From: a virus
DNA: 52,431 nt
Strand: one strand, 5' to 3'
IMG/VR virus record: IMGVR_UViG_3300007513_000056
Span: 1-52,431 of that record
Below are positions 1 to 8,410 of this stretch, piece after piece (within the stretch, counting starts at the first letter, position 1; each line of letters begins with the position of its first letter). The notes beneath the pieces are model-generated. The model was given only the letters and a program-made list of their open reading frames with translations. It did not search any database and was not told the origin of the DNA. The position numbers were made by a program, and so were the translations under genes.

Positions 1-768
1 TTTAATATACAAACAGAAGCGTTTAATTTAAATACTGCTAATATAATAATCAGTAGTAGTAATAATGGTGTTATATCATTAGGTAGTACGCCTCCTACAG
101 ATTGGGAGGGCGTGGGTGCTTCTAATAGACAAAAGGGATTTTATGTAAGTGGACTTGGTAGTTTATTACTTGGTAACTCAGACGGGGGTAGAATACAATA
201 TAATCATAGTACTGAAACTCTTATAATGAGTTCATCTGGTTTTATGTTAGGAAAAGGAAAGACTGGTACTGGTGGCCAGTTTATTAGTGGTTCACCAGAT
301 AGTGGTGGTACAATTGAGATAAGTTCAAGTAACTTTCATTTATCTAAAACTGGTGATGTTACAATGGCAGGAACAGTTTCATCGAGTGCCGGGGATATTG
401 GTGGGTGGAACATTGAAACGGGGGGTATTACACAAACATCGGCTTCACAAGAAATAGGATTAGCTACAACATCTGGTTCATTTTATATACAAGATAGTTC
501 TACCAAACAATATGTTGCAAGATTTGGTTATTTTATGATAGATGAGCCAGGAGTAGTGTCTGCAAGTTTTTTTGATAGATTAAGTAATGGTGATTTTGAA
601 ACTGGAACTGGAACTGACCCAAGAACAGCAACTGGGTGGACTTTAGATTGGTCTGGAGTGGGCGTGTTTGCCAAAGTAACGGGCTCTACAGAATCAACAT
701 ATGAAGGTTCATATGGAGTTACATTTAGACTTGACATTGATGCAGGAGGTGGTGGTATTGGCGCGTAA
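1..768 (+). CDS. Tail fibre protein, 3' portion of gene (5' end outside window); possibly N-terminal half of an interrupted fibre
   Basis: The frame is open from base 1, so the gene starts upstream. The product is rich in G, S, T and N with short beta-strand repeats typical of phage fibre shafts (for example GDIGGWNIETGG). Near the end it has the opening of a carbohydrate-binding jelly roll of the CBM_4_9 type: NGDFETG, then a GW and a Y-E-G-S-Y-G-V segment. The reading stops abruptly at GIGA, in the middle of that fold. The rest of the fold, ending in the typical YLDNFKL strand, is at the start of the gene at 1160. A SET-domain gene lies between the two. I infer one fibre gene split by an insertion. 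An alternative is a naturally two-part fibre. Confidence 0.75.
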   Translation, partial: FNIQTEAFNLNTANIIISSSNNGVISLGSTPPTDWEGVGASNRQKGFYVSGLGSLLLGNSDGGRIQYNHSTETLIMSSSGFMLGKGKTGTGGQFISGSPDSGGTIEISSSNFHLSKTGDVTMAGTVSSSAGDIGGWNIETGGITQTSASQEIGLATTSGSFYIQDSSTKQYVARFGYFMIDEPGVVSASFFDRLSNGDFETGTGTDPRTATGWTLDWSGVGVFAKVTGSTESTYEGSYGVTFRLDIDAGGGGIGA

Positions 769-770
769 TT

Positions 771-1055
771 ATGAAAAATATTTTGTATAGAAATGAAATA
801 GAAATTAGAAAATCTAAAGTACATGGATATGGAGTTTTTGCTAAAAAGGATATAATGACTGGAGAAATATTAGAAGAGTGTTATTACACCAAACTTTCAT
901 CGAAAGATATTGATAACGTAGATAGTAAATACACTTACTATTGGCCAAAAAGTAAAGGTGATGATAGACCTAAACCACCACATAGTTTTAGAGCCTTTTT
1001 ATTTGGTTACGCGTCATTGTACAATAGTGCAGAAAAGTTGAAGATAGAATGGTAA
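771..1055 (+). CDS. SET-domain protein (lysine methyltransferase-like), N-terminal part
   Basis: The 94-residue product opens with the SET signature K-V-H-G-Y-G-V-F-A-K-K-D-I followed by G-E-I-L-E (about residues 16-36). It reaches the FGYASLYN segment that normally leads into the conserved N-H motif of the S-adenosylmethionine site. Here N is followed by S-A-E, so the histidine is missing, and the frame stops soon after. The expected C-terminal strand continues in the -1 frame (entry at 1049). The gene is therefore either frameshifted and decaying or made by recoding. The start lies 2 bases after the fibre stop codon. The only purine-rich RBS-like stretch is about 22 bases upstream. SET proteins transfer methyl groups to lysines, but the target here is unknown and activity is doubtful. 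Confidence 0.7.
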   Translation: MKNILYRNEIEIRKSKVHGYGVFAKKDIMTGEILEECYYTKLSSKDIDNVDSKYTYYWPKSKGDDRPKPPHSFRAFLFGYASLYNSAEKLKIEW

Positions 1056-1153
1056 ATTACTACACGAGTGAAGAAGATAATATTTTTATTTTTGAAAGTG
1101 TAAAAAATATAAAAAAAGACCAAGAAATTTTATCTTGGTATAATAAGGAGTAA
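1049..1153 (+). CDS. C-terminal remnant of the SET domain in the -1 frame
   Basis: The ATG overlaps the stop of the upstream SET fragment (ATGGTAA). The 34-residue product reads NIFIFESVKNIKKDQEILSW near its middle. This matches the end of SET domains, where a hydrophobic strand is followed by a D/N-I-K-K-G/D-E/Q-E-I motif. Together with the upstream ORF the total is about 128 residues, close to a complete small SET protein. Either a single-base deletion has split the gene, or the two parts are translationally coupled or recoded. Confidence 0.55.
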   Translation: MVNYYTSEEDNIFIFESVKNIKKDQEILSWYNKE

Positions 1154-1159
1154 AAATAA

Positions 1160-2353
1160 ATGGCTACAACAAATACTGTATATCATTATTTAAGAAATGA
1201 TACAATACTTGATGGTACGAGTAATAAAACACCAATGGAACCAGGAGAATCGGCAAATTTATCTTTTTTTGGTAAGAGAAATGCACCTGGTTTTTCTCCA
1301 AAAGTAAATCTTTATCTTAGTCATGATAGTACAAATGAGTGGACTTGTATTATTGGGAAGAGAGCTACAGGCGTACATCAAACTTTTTCTTTAGGTGGAG
1401 ATTGGAAGAAGTTTAGTTATACGGCACAAGTTCCATCCGAAGATGGTGACACAGATTTTACTGGTGGAACTTCTGTGTCAACGTGGACAACGGCTAGTAT
1501 ACAAGTAACATCGTCAATGTCTGTAGTTGGGGCCCCAGCGTATAGCATTCATAAGCGTATGTATCTTGATAATTTTAAATTAACAGCAAATAAACCACAA
1601 GTACATGCGTCACAAGATGGTATTTTAATATATAATACTGGTGATAACTATATTAATATGGACGCGAGTGGGTTAGAAGTACGAGGTGGTAACATAAATA
1701 CAAATGATATTGTTGCAAATTCAGTTGAATCAAATGTTATTTCGACTAACGATTTAGTAACAATAGATGAAACTCAAGATTTGGTAATTGGTAGAGAATC
1801 TGCAATAGATGACCCAGGAAATGTTATTATCCAAGCGGCACCAACCGTAACCGAGGGGGGAGGCGAACAAGGGGGTTCTATTTTATTAATACCAGCGTCT
1901 GGTTCAGAAGGTGGTACTCAAGGTATCACATATGGTGTTGTTTCTGTTTCTGGGTCATTAAATATTAGTACTGCACTTAGTAAAGGTTCTGGTACATTTA
2001 AAATTAAACATCCAAATCCAGTAAGTGCATCTGAATATTATTTACAACATTCGTTTGTTGAATCGCCTACTTGTGGTGATAATTTATATCGCTGGTCGGA
2101 AAATTTATTTAGTGGTTCTAATAGTTTAGATTTACCAGATTATTATAGATTTTTAAATGAAAATAGTATGGTATGGGTTAATCCGATAAAACATTTTGGT
2201 AGAGGATATGGTAAAGTTAATGAAAATCAAACACAAATTGATATAGAAGTTGAAAATGATGGTGAGTATAATATACTTTGTATTGGTACAAGAAAAGATA
2301 AAGTAGCTGTAGATAATTTTAAAGGTGTTATAATAGATAGAGAGAATAATTAA
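1160..2353 (+). CDS. Tail fibre protein, C-terminal part (adhesin-like)
   Basis: The 397-residue product has a good RBS (AAGGAG, 10 bases before ATG). Residues 1-140 look like the second half of a CBM_4_9-type jelly roll: PGESANLSFFGKR, then W-K-K-F-S-Y, then YLDNFKL. The missing first half ends the gene at 1-768. The middle is fibre-like (GLEVRGGNINTNDI). About residues 273-390 contain a domain recognisable from other phage fibres: FKIKHPNP, YYLQHSFVESP, then LPDYYRFLN. It probably acts in adsorption at the tail tip. The in-frame ATG with its own RBS means this part can be made as a separate chain even if the fibre was originally one gene. Confidence 0.7.
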   Translation: MATTNTVYHYLRNDTILDGTSNKTPMEPGESANLSFFGKRNAPGFSPKVNLYLSHDSTNEWTCIIGKRATGVHQTFSLGGDWKKFSYTAQVPSEDGDTDFTGGTSVSTWTTASIQVTSSMSVVGAPAYSIHKRMYLDNFKLTANKPQVHASQDGILIYNTGDNYINMDASGLEVRGGNINTNDIVANSVESNVISTNDLVTIDETQDLVIGRESAIDDPGNVIIQAAPTVTEGGGEQGGSILLIPASGSEGGTQGITYGVVSVSGSLNISTALSKGSGTFKIKHPNPVSASEYYLQHSFVESPTCGDNLYRWSENLFSGSNSLDLPDYYRFLNENSMVWVNPIKHFGRGYGKVNENQTQIDIEVENDGEYNILCIGTRKDKVAVDNFKGVIIDRENN

Positions 2354-3369
2354 TGGCCAATTTAAGTAAAACTGGAATAACGAGTGGTTATTCAATAACA
2401 CCAACACATATAACTAATTTATATGATTGTCTAACTGGTACAACAGCGTTTGATAATATTCAAATAGCTAAATTTGAATATTTGAACGCAGGTGGTACTG
2501 CTGGGTCTGGTGGATATGGTCTTAGAAATAATAGTGGTACTATAGAATTTAAAAATAATGGTGGAGGTTGGGCAGGTATAGCAACAGGTGGTGGTGGTTC
2601 AACATTAACTGTAGCAGGTAGTAACAATCATATACAAATTAATGATGGTTCGAGTGGTCTTGATTCATCAACAAGTTTTACATATGACGATAGTGGTAAA
2701 GTATTCAGATGTGGGGATTTAGCAGGAAGTGGAAATAATACATATATTAGTATGTCGGATTCACAAGGTAATATAGCATGTCAATCTACAGGTCTATTCT
2801 GGGGTGGAGATTATCCTGGTTTTTCTCTTGGTACTTATATATCCGTTGATGATGTAAATGAAATTATACGTATACAATGCGAGGGTTCTACATTCATTGG
2901 TGATGATGACTGGGTAGGATATGGTAATGGTACACATATAGAAGTAAATGATACTAATCAACAAATTAGTATGAGTGCTAGTAATGGTACTATTATTAGT
3001 AATCTATCAACTGGTACTGCTATTGACGTGGGAACTGATGCTACTGGTAAATTACAACTACACGTATCTGATTTTAGATTAAAAGAAAATATAGAACCAA
3101 TTGAAAATCCACTTAATAAAGTTTTAAATTTAGATGGTGTAAAGTTTGAATGGAAAGATAAAGAAACACGAGGTGCTGGAAAAAGTATAGGTTTTATTGC
3201 ACAAGAAGTTGAAAAATATGTACCAGAAGTTGTGTTTCAAGATAAAGAAGGTGTGTATGGTATGAATTATAGCCCATTAGTAGCCGTATTGGTTGAAGCT
3301 ATAAAAGAACAACAACCACAAATAGATGAATTAATGAAAAGATTAGATAAGTTGGAAAATAATGGCTGA
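2353..3369 (+). CDS. Tail fibre/spike with C-terminal S74 intramolecular chaperone
   Basis: The 338-residue product has a short N-terminal motif, MANLSKTGITSG, shared with the next gene. Glycine-rich beta repeats follow, and from about S239 there is a peptidase S74 domain: SDFRLKENI, a G-F-I-A-Q-E-V motif and a final coiled coil. S74 domains trimerise the fibre and then cleave themselves off next to the first serine. The ATG overlaps the stop of the previous gene by one base, and the 3' end overlaps the next gene by 8 bases, so the fibres are translationally coupled. The stretch around 2911-2979 is identical in DNA to part of the collagen-like fibre gene (35904-35972). Confidence 0.85.
   Translation: MANLSKTGITSGYSITPTHITNLYDCLTGTTAFDNIQIAKFEYLNAGGTAGSGGYGLRNNSGTIEFKNNGGGWAGIATGGGGSTLTVAGSNNHIQINDGSSGLDSSTSFTYDDSGKVFRCGDLAGSGNNTYISMSDSQGNIACQSTGLFWGGDYPGFSLGTYISVDDVNEIIRIQCEGSTFIGDDDWVGYGNGTHIEVNDTNQQISMSASNGTIISNLSTGTAIDVGTDATGKLQLHVSDFRLKENIEPIENPLNKVLNLDGVKFEWKDKETRGAGKSIGFIAQEVEKYVPEVVFQDKEGVYGMNYSPLVAVLVEAIKEQQPQIDELMKRLDKLENNG
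2911..2979 (+). repeat. 69-base segment identical to 35904-35972 (copy 1)
   Basis: The DNA from TGGGTAGGATATGGT to ATGAGTGCT is identical base for base in the S74 fibre at 2353 and the giant fibre at 28815, although flanking sequence has diverged. This indicates recent recombination or gene conversion between fibre genes. Confidence 0.85.
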
Positions 3370-4354
3370 TTTAAGTAAAACTGGAATAACTTCTGGAGCA
3401 ACATTTACTAATACAATGTTGTCTGATTTATATGATTGTTTAACTGGTACAACGGCGTATGATAATATATCAGTATCCAAATATTCATATCTTAATGGTG
3501 GTGGTGTAACTGGTAGCGATGGATATGGTATTAGAAATAATAGTGGTACTATGCAAATGAAGAATAAAGATGGTTCGTGGGAACAATTTTTAGCTGCTGT
3601 ACAAAGTGTAAGTGGTAGTCAATATGCTGTTATATGGAATGATGGTGGTTCATTTGGAGCAGATGATGAGTTTTTCTTTAATACGGCAAGAAAAGATTTT
3701 GGAGTAGGTGATACGGGTGGAAATGGTAATAATACTTTTATTAGTATGTCTGATACAGGTGGTCAAGTTGCTTTAAATTCAATTGGATTTGTATCATTGG
3801 GAGATAATGTTGGCAACTCCAATGGTACTTATGTTACTTGTGATGATGTAAATGAGGTAATAAGAGTTCAACAAGAAGGTACTACGTTTATTGGTGATGA
3901 TGATTGGGTCGGATTTGGAACACAAACTCATATGGAAATAAATGATAATAACCAACAAATTAGTTGTAGTAATGCACTTGGTTTTATTGTTAGTGGACTT
4001 GCTGGTAGTAGTTTGGATTTAAATGCTGATGCAAATGGTAAACTAATAAACGCGGTTTCCGATTTTAGGCTAAAAGAAAATATAGAACCACTTACAAAAT
4101 CACTTGATAAAATTAATAAATTAAGAGGTGTAAATTTTGAGTGGAGAGAAGAGTTTAAAGATGAACAAGGACATGGAAAAAGAGTAGGTATGATTGCACA
4201 AGAGGTAAAGGATATAATACCAGAAGTGGTTGTCCAAAAGGATGGTGTTTATGGTATAAATTATACTAAAATAATACCTTGTTTAATTGAAGCTGTAAAA
4301 GAACGACAAAATCAAATCGAGAACCTTAAAGAAAGACTCGATAAGTTTTGTTGA
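3362..4354 (+). CDS. Tail fibre/spike with C-terminal S74 domain, paralogue of the previous gene
   Basis: The 330-residue product is a diverged copy of the gene before it. It has the same opening (MADLSKTGITSG), the same LYDCLTGTTA motif, the same GDDDWVGFG and ISCS strand repeats, and an S74 domain starting near S233 with SDFRLKENI and G-M-I-A-Q-E-V. It ends in a coiled coil rich in E, K and R. The start overlaps the upstream gene by 8 bases. Tandem duplication followed by divergence is the simplest origin. Two related S74 fibres could form alternative receptor-binding tips, but that is inference. Confidence 0.85.
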   Translation: MADLSKTGITSGATFTNTMLSDLYDCLTGTTAYDNISVSKYSYLNGGGVTGSDGYGIRNNSGTMQMKNKDGSWEQFLAAVQSVSGSQYAVIWNDGGSFGADDEFFFNTARKDFGVGDTGGNGNNTFISMSDTGGQVALNSIGFVSLGDNVGNSNGTYVTCDDVNEVIRVQQEGTTFIGDDDWVGFGTQTHMEINDNNQQISCSNALGFIVSGLAGSSLDLNADANGKLINAVSDFRLKENIEPLTKSLDKINKLRGVNFEWREEFKDEQGHGKRVGMIAQEVKDIIPEVVVQKDGVYGINYTKIIPCLIEAVKERQNQIENLKERLDKFC

Positions 4355-4355
4355 T

Positions 4356-4370
4356 GATATTTATATATAG
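4356..4370 (+). promoter_or_regulatory. Candidate late promoter motif
   Basis: GATATTTATATATAG starts one base after the fibre stop codon and 39 bases before the endolysin ATG. It is one of eight exact GATATTTAT copies found upstream of + strand genes in this window. Confidence 0.55.
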
Positions 4371-4394
4371 GAAAATAACATCAGGAGTCACGAA

Positions 4395-4871
4395 ATGTTA
4401 ATAAAATTCGAAGAAATAATAGAGGTGGTTTTACACCACGAAGGCGGTTATGTAAATGACCCTAAAGACCCAGGTGGTGAAACTAATTTTGGTGTTGCTA
4501 AAAGAAGTCACCCAGATGTAGATATAAAGAACCTTACAAAAGAAGGTGCAATAGAAATCTACAAGGAACACTATTGGGATAGAAATAAAGTAGAATCTTT
4601 ATCAGAAGATTTACGTCACATTTATTTTGATATGTGTGTAAATCAAGGTAGAGGAAGAGCTGTAAAGATTATGCAACGAGCGGCTAACGCTAAAGGTGCT
4701 GGTTTAAAGGTAGATGGTGGAATGGGGCCAAAAACAATAGCGGCTATGAAAGGTGTTGAGTTGGATAGAGTTAGAGCGTATCGTGTTAAATACTATGCGG
4801 ATTTAGTAACAAGAAAACCAGATTTAGAAAAATTTTACTTTGGTTGGTTTAGAAGAGCATTGGAAGTATAA
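4395..4871 (+). CDS. Endolysin, GH108-family N-acetylmuramidase
   Basis: The 158-residue product begins with the GH108 signature: V-L-H-H-E-G-G-Y-V-N-D-P-x-D-P-G-G-E-T-N-F-G-V. Glu16 in HEGGY is the expected catalytic acid. The C-terminal half (G-L-K-V-D-G-G-M-G-P-K-T) matches the peptidoglycan-binding half of the family. Length is normal for GH108. It cleaves the glycan backbone of peptidoglycan. There is no signal peptide, so release would need a holin not seen here, or the enzyme could be virion-associated. The RBS CAGGAG precedes the ATG, and the stop overlaps the next start (TAATG). Confidence 0.9.
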   Translation: MLIKFEEIIEVVLHHEGGYVNDPKDPGGETNFGVAKRSHPDVDIKNLTKEGAIEIYKEHYWDRNKVESLSEDLRHIYFDMCVNQGRGRAVKIMQRAANAKGAGLKVDGGMGPKTIAAMKGVELDRVRAYRVKYYADLVTRKPDLEKFYFGWFRRALEV

Positions 4872-5749
4872 TGAACAAAAAAATCTTAAAGGAAATGATA
4901 AAATCAGAACTTCGTGAGTTTCTTGAAGATACAGGAAAACTTTGTGTTGTTCTGATGGGTTTACCTGCGGCTGGTAAGTCTACTTGGATTAATAATGAGG
5001 GTTCAAGTTACATACCAGGATTTACTGGATATAATGTAACTAATTCTGATTCACAAGTTATGGCTTTACAATATGATACTGCTATGTTACACTACCAACA
5101 CTTGTTGAAAGTAGCACCAGATGAAGAACGTAGTAGTGAACGGGGATTTGGTGAATTTGTTGGTAATTCGGCATATACATCAAATCGTGGTAAAATAGTT
5201 ACATTTCCTTTTGATTTTAATTGGTGGTTACAGAATAAAGATAAAGGTAGTAATAATTTTTATAAACTATTGTATAAACCATTTTATGCATCGTTCTTTG
5301 ATATCAGAGATATAGCTAAAGAATATGAAAAGGATTTGTTTAAAACTAAAGTACATAAGGCTGGTAAACTTCTTGTAATAGACACAGTAGCGTCTAAACC
5401 ACCAAAGATTTTACGTAGATTGAAACAAACTCGTGAAGAAGGTTATCATAATATTATTGTATATTTGGAAATAAATTCAGAATTAGCTGTTGCAAGAGAT
5501 AAGTGGAGAGAGAAAAACGTTGGTAGAGGTGTTGGTGCTAAGATTATTGAAAACTATGCTAAATTGATGAGTGGTGCATATAAAGTATATGCTAAAGAAG
5601 GTAAAAATGATAGTGGTTTAGTTGATAGATTAATGTATTTTAAATGGTTTCCAGCCGGAACATCACCAATTAAGGGTGTTTGGAAAAAATTAGAAGATAA
5701 ACGATATTCTATTAAAAGAAAACTTGATAAACTTAGGGATAGAAAATGA
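4871..5749 (+). CDS. P-loop kinase, zeta-toxin/polynucleotide-kinase-like
   Basis: In the 292-residue product a Walker A motif, GLPAAGKST, lies at about residues 30-38. It is followed by N-S-D-S-Q (a likely acidic acceptor-site motif), a central V-I-D-T strand and an Arg-rich segment (ARDKWREKN, GRG) like the lid of zeta-toxin/PNK kinases. Substrate is unknown. The first 20 residues form an amphipathic helix (ILKEMIKSELREFLED) resembling the capsid-targeting helices of other proteins in this window, but the cleavage motif after it is poor. The gene overlaps its neighbours on both sides (1 and 4 bases), coupling it to the endolysin and the adenylyltransferase/ligase fusion. A nucleic-acid-end or nucleotide kinase is the likely role. 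Confidence 0.65.
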   Translation: MNKKILKEMIKSELREFLEDTGKLCVVLMGLPAAGKSTWINNEGSSYIPGFTGYNVTNSDSQVMALQYDTAMLHYQHLLKVAPDEERSSERGFGEFVGNSAYTSNRGKIVTFPFDFNWWLQNKDKGSNNFYKLLYKPFYASFFDIRDIAKEYEKDLFKTKVHKAGKLLVIDTVASKPPKILRRLKQTREEGYHNIIVYLEINSELAVARDKWREKNVGRGVGAKIIENYAKLMSGAYKVYAKEGKNDSGLVDRLMYFKWFPAGTSPIKGVWKKLEDKRYSIKRKLDKLRDRK

Positions 5750-8403
5750 AGGGAATGAAAAAACTCGTAGAATCTATTGTTAGTGATACTCTTGGAGAAT
5801 CCAAGGTACATGGTGCTGACCCTAAAGGTATAAACAGAATTGTTGGTGTTTATGTTGGTAGATTTCAACCATTTCACGCAGGACATTTTAATACTTTTAA
5901 AGAAATGCAAAAAGAGTTTGGTGCTAAGGATACTTTTATAGCTACATCTAATGTAAGTGGTGGTGATAGACATCCTTTTAATTTTAAAGAGAAACAAAAA
6001 ATTATTAGTAAGATGTATAATATCAGAAAAAATCAAATAGTACAAGAAAAAAATGTTTATGCACCAATTAATATCTTGTCCAAATACGATAAAGAACACA
6101 CGGCCGTCGCAGTTGGTTTGGGTGAAAAGGATGGTCAAAGACTTGGTGGTAAATATTTTAAACCATATACTGGCGATGTAACAAAATTGAAGGGTTTTGA
6201 AGATAACGGGTATATTTATATAGTACCAACCTTTAAGTTAAAGGTGGGTGGTTCTAATATAAGTGGAACACAAGTTAGAAAACTTTTAAGTTCCCCAGAT
6301 ATAGATGACAAGAAAAAGAAAAAATTATTTAAGGTTATTTTCGGTAAGTTTGATAACTCAATGTATGAATTTATTACGAACAGATTGATGTTCGACCATA
6401 AGCGACCAAATGGTATACTTTTGACTAAGGAAATTGTAGCTAATTTTTGTGTTGACAATGATGTACCAAAAATGATACAAGAATCTTCTACTACTTTAAC
6501 TACCAATTCCAAACGTGGTGCTAATGCAGGTGGTGGAGCACCAGATGATGGGCCAGGAACATTTTATAGAAATTTTTCAGACTATTATAGAGTAGCTAAA
6601 GATGCAGTACCTTGGTTTATGCAAAAAACTGGTTGGTCTGTTGTTGAATTTATGATAAAAGATAAAGAACCAGAAGTTTTAGACCCTGACATGGATTTTA
6701 CTATGATTGATGACCCAATATCTAATGTTACGTTTGGAAGAGTTGGTTCTATACCAGGTAGTAAACACGCCTCGAAGGATTATTTAGAAAGATTAACAAG
6801 CATATCAGAAAGACTTGGTTGGGAAATACTTAAATGGATGCATAAAGATGGTAAAGGACTTGAGATATCCCAAAAACCAACAGAAGAATATGGTAAAGGT
6901 AAAGCCACATGGTCTTATAAAGGAACTAAAGGTAAGAAAGCTAAATTAAAAGAATCTGTAAAACTTAAAAAGAAAAAAGCGGGTGGTAGTAAATATAGAT
7001 ATACTGCTATAATTGATACACCAGTTTCTATAAATAATGTTGATGTAGGATTACATTCGGATGATAAAAGTGCTATAAAATCATTAAACGTATTGTTGAA
7101 AAGAAAGTTTCCAAAAGAAAAACCATTAAAAGAAAGAATTGATATTGTAGATGATGTAAAAAGGTTAATGACAGAAGGTGGAGCATATGGACATTTAGCA
7201 CATCCATTTGATGATAATAATTTAACATTCAGAGATTTCAGAACAATGATTACTAATACACTACAAGGTAATCTTAGTAAAGAAAAACCAGCTACAGAAA
7301 AGACAGATGGTCAGAATATAATGATAAGTTGGAGAAATGGTAAACTTATAGCGGCTAGAAACAAAGGTCATTTGATGAATAAGGGTGCTAGTGCGTTAAC
7401 TACGAATGGTATTAGTAAGATGTTTGCAGGTAGAGGTGATTTACACAAAGCTTTTGCAGGAGCTATGAGAGATTTAGAAGATGCTATAGGTGCTATTAGT
7501 GATAAACAAAGAGATAAAATTTTTAAAGAGGGTGAACAATTTATGTCTTTGGAAATTATCTATCCAAAAACAGCAAATGTGATTCCATATGAGAAATCAT
7601 TATTGATATTTCATGGTGTACTTCAATATGACGATAAAGGAAATGCAATAGGTGACTATTCTCAATTTGCAAGAATGTTAACTGGTATGATTAAACAAGT
7701 TAACAAGGATGTACAAACTCAATATAAAATAGAATATCCACCAGTTGTAGAATTACCAAAAGTAAAGGACTTTTCAAATCGTAAAAAATTCTATATTGGT
7801 AAATTAAACACTTTACAGAAAAAATATAAGTTAAAACCTAATAACACGTTGGGTGACTATCATCAAGCTTTTTGGACAGAGTATATTAACAAAGCTTTAA
7901 AGAGAACTAAGACTAAATTACCAGAAAGTATGTTTATTAGATTAGTTAAAAGGTGGGCATTCTTTGATAAGTCATATAAGATTCCACAAATTAAAAAGGA
8001 TATGAAAAAATTTCCAAAATTTTTAGATTGGGTTTTAACTACTGATAAAGAAGACCATAAAGCAAAATTTAAAGAAAATATTACACCTTGGGAAGACTTG
8101 TTCTTAGGACTTGGCACAGAGATAATGTTAAATATGACACAATTGTTGACCGCTAACCCAGACGAAGGAGCTCAAAAAATCAAAAAGGATTTAGAAGACA
8201 CTATAAAAGCAGTTCAAAGTAGTGGTGATTTAAATTTGATAAAAAAATTAGAAAAACAATTAAAGAGATTAGAATCAATAGGTGGATTTGGTACTATAAC
8301 ATCAACAGAAGGTATAACATTTACTTTTAATGGTAAGTTATACAAATATACTGGTACTTTTGCTCCAGTTAATCAAATTTTAGGTTTATTAAAGTACATA
8401 TAG
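5746..8403 (+). CDS. Fusion of NMN-adenylyltransferase-like domain and RNA-ligase-like nucleotidyltransferase
   Basis: In the 885-residue product, residues 31-215 carry the nucleotidyltransferase fold signature GRFQPFHAGH (38-47) and ISGTQVR (172-178), as in NadM-type NMN adenylyltransferases. A linker region of unknown fold follows. Residues 485-885 look like a covalent nucleotidyltransferase of the ligase superfamily: K519-T-D-G (motif I), F-M-S-L-E603 (motif III-like), E855-G-I-T-F (motif IV) and K-Y-T-G-T-F-A-P-V-N near the C-terminus. A long helical insertion separates motifs III and IV. The first 19 residues form an amphipathic helix ending LGE before S, which matches a T4 gp21-type cleavage site. 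The 4-base overlap with the kinase suggests a joint RNA-end or NAD-related pathway. The exact reaction is unknown. Confidence 0.75.
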   Translation: MKGMKKLVESIVSDTLGESKVHGADPKGINRIVGVYVGRFQPFHAGHFNTFKEMQKEFGAKDTFIATSNVSGGDRHPFNFKEKQKIISKMYNIRKNQIVQEKNVYAPINILSKYDKEHTAVAVGLGEKDGQRLGGKYFKPYTGDVTKLKGFEDNGYIYIVPTFKLKVGGSNISGTQVRKLLSSPDIDDKKKKKLFKVIFGKFDNSMYEFITNRLMFDHKRPNGILLTKEIVANFCVDNDVPKMIQESSTTLTTNSKRGANAGGGAPDDGPGTFYRNFSDYYRVAKDAVPWFMQKTGWSVVEFMIKDKEPEVLDPDMDFTMIDDPISNVTFGRVGSIPGSKHASKDYLERLTSISERLGWEILKWMHKDGKGLEISQKPTEEYGKGKATWSYKGTKGKKAKLKESVKLKKKKAGGSKYRYTAIIDTPVSINNVDVGLHSDDKSAIKSLNVLLKRKFPKEKPLKERIDIVDDVKRLMTEGGAYGHLAHPFDDNNLTFRDFRTMITNTLQGNLSKEKPATEKTDGQNIMISWRNGKLIAARNKGHLMNKGASALTTNGISKMFAGRGDLHKAFAGAMRDLEDAIGAISDKQRDKIFKEGEQFMSLEIIYPKTANVIPYEKSLLIFHGVLQYDDKGNAIGDYSQFARMLTGMIKQVNKDVQTQYKIEYPPVVELPKVKDFSNRKKFYIGKLNTLQKKYKLKPNNTLGDYHQAFWTEYINKALKRTKTKLPESMFIRLVKRWAFFDKSYKIPQIKKDMKKFPKFLDWVLTTDKEDHKAKFKENITPWEDLFLGLGTEIMLNMTQLLTANPDEGAQKIKKDLEDTIKAVQSSGDLNLIKKLEKQLKRLESIGGFGTITSTEGITFTFNGKLYKYTGTFAPVNQILGLLKYI

Positions 8404-8410
8404 GATAATT

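Noticed and set aside
768-1160. Group I intron or intein explaining the split fibre gene
   Set aside because: The insert is almost entirely the SET ORF, leaving no room for an intron core, and stop codons at the left edge exclude an intein.
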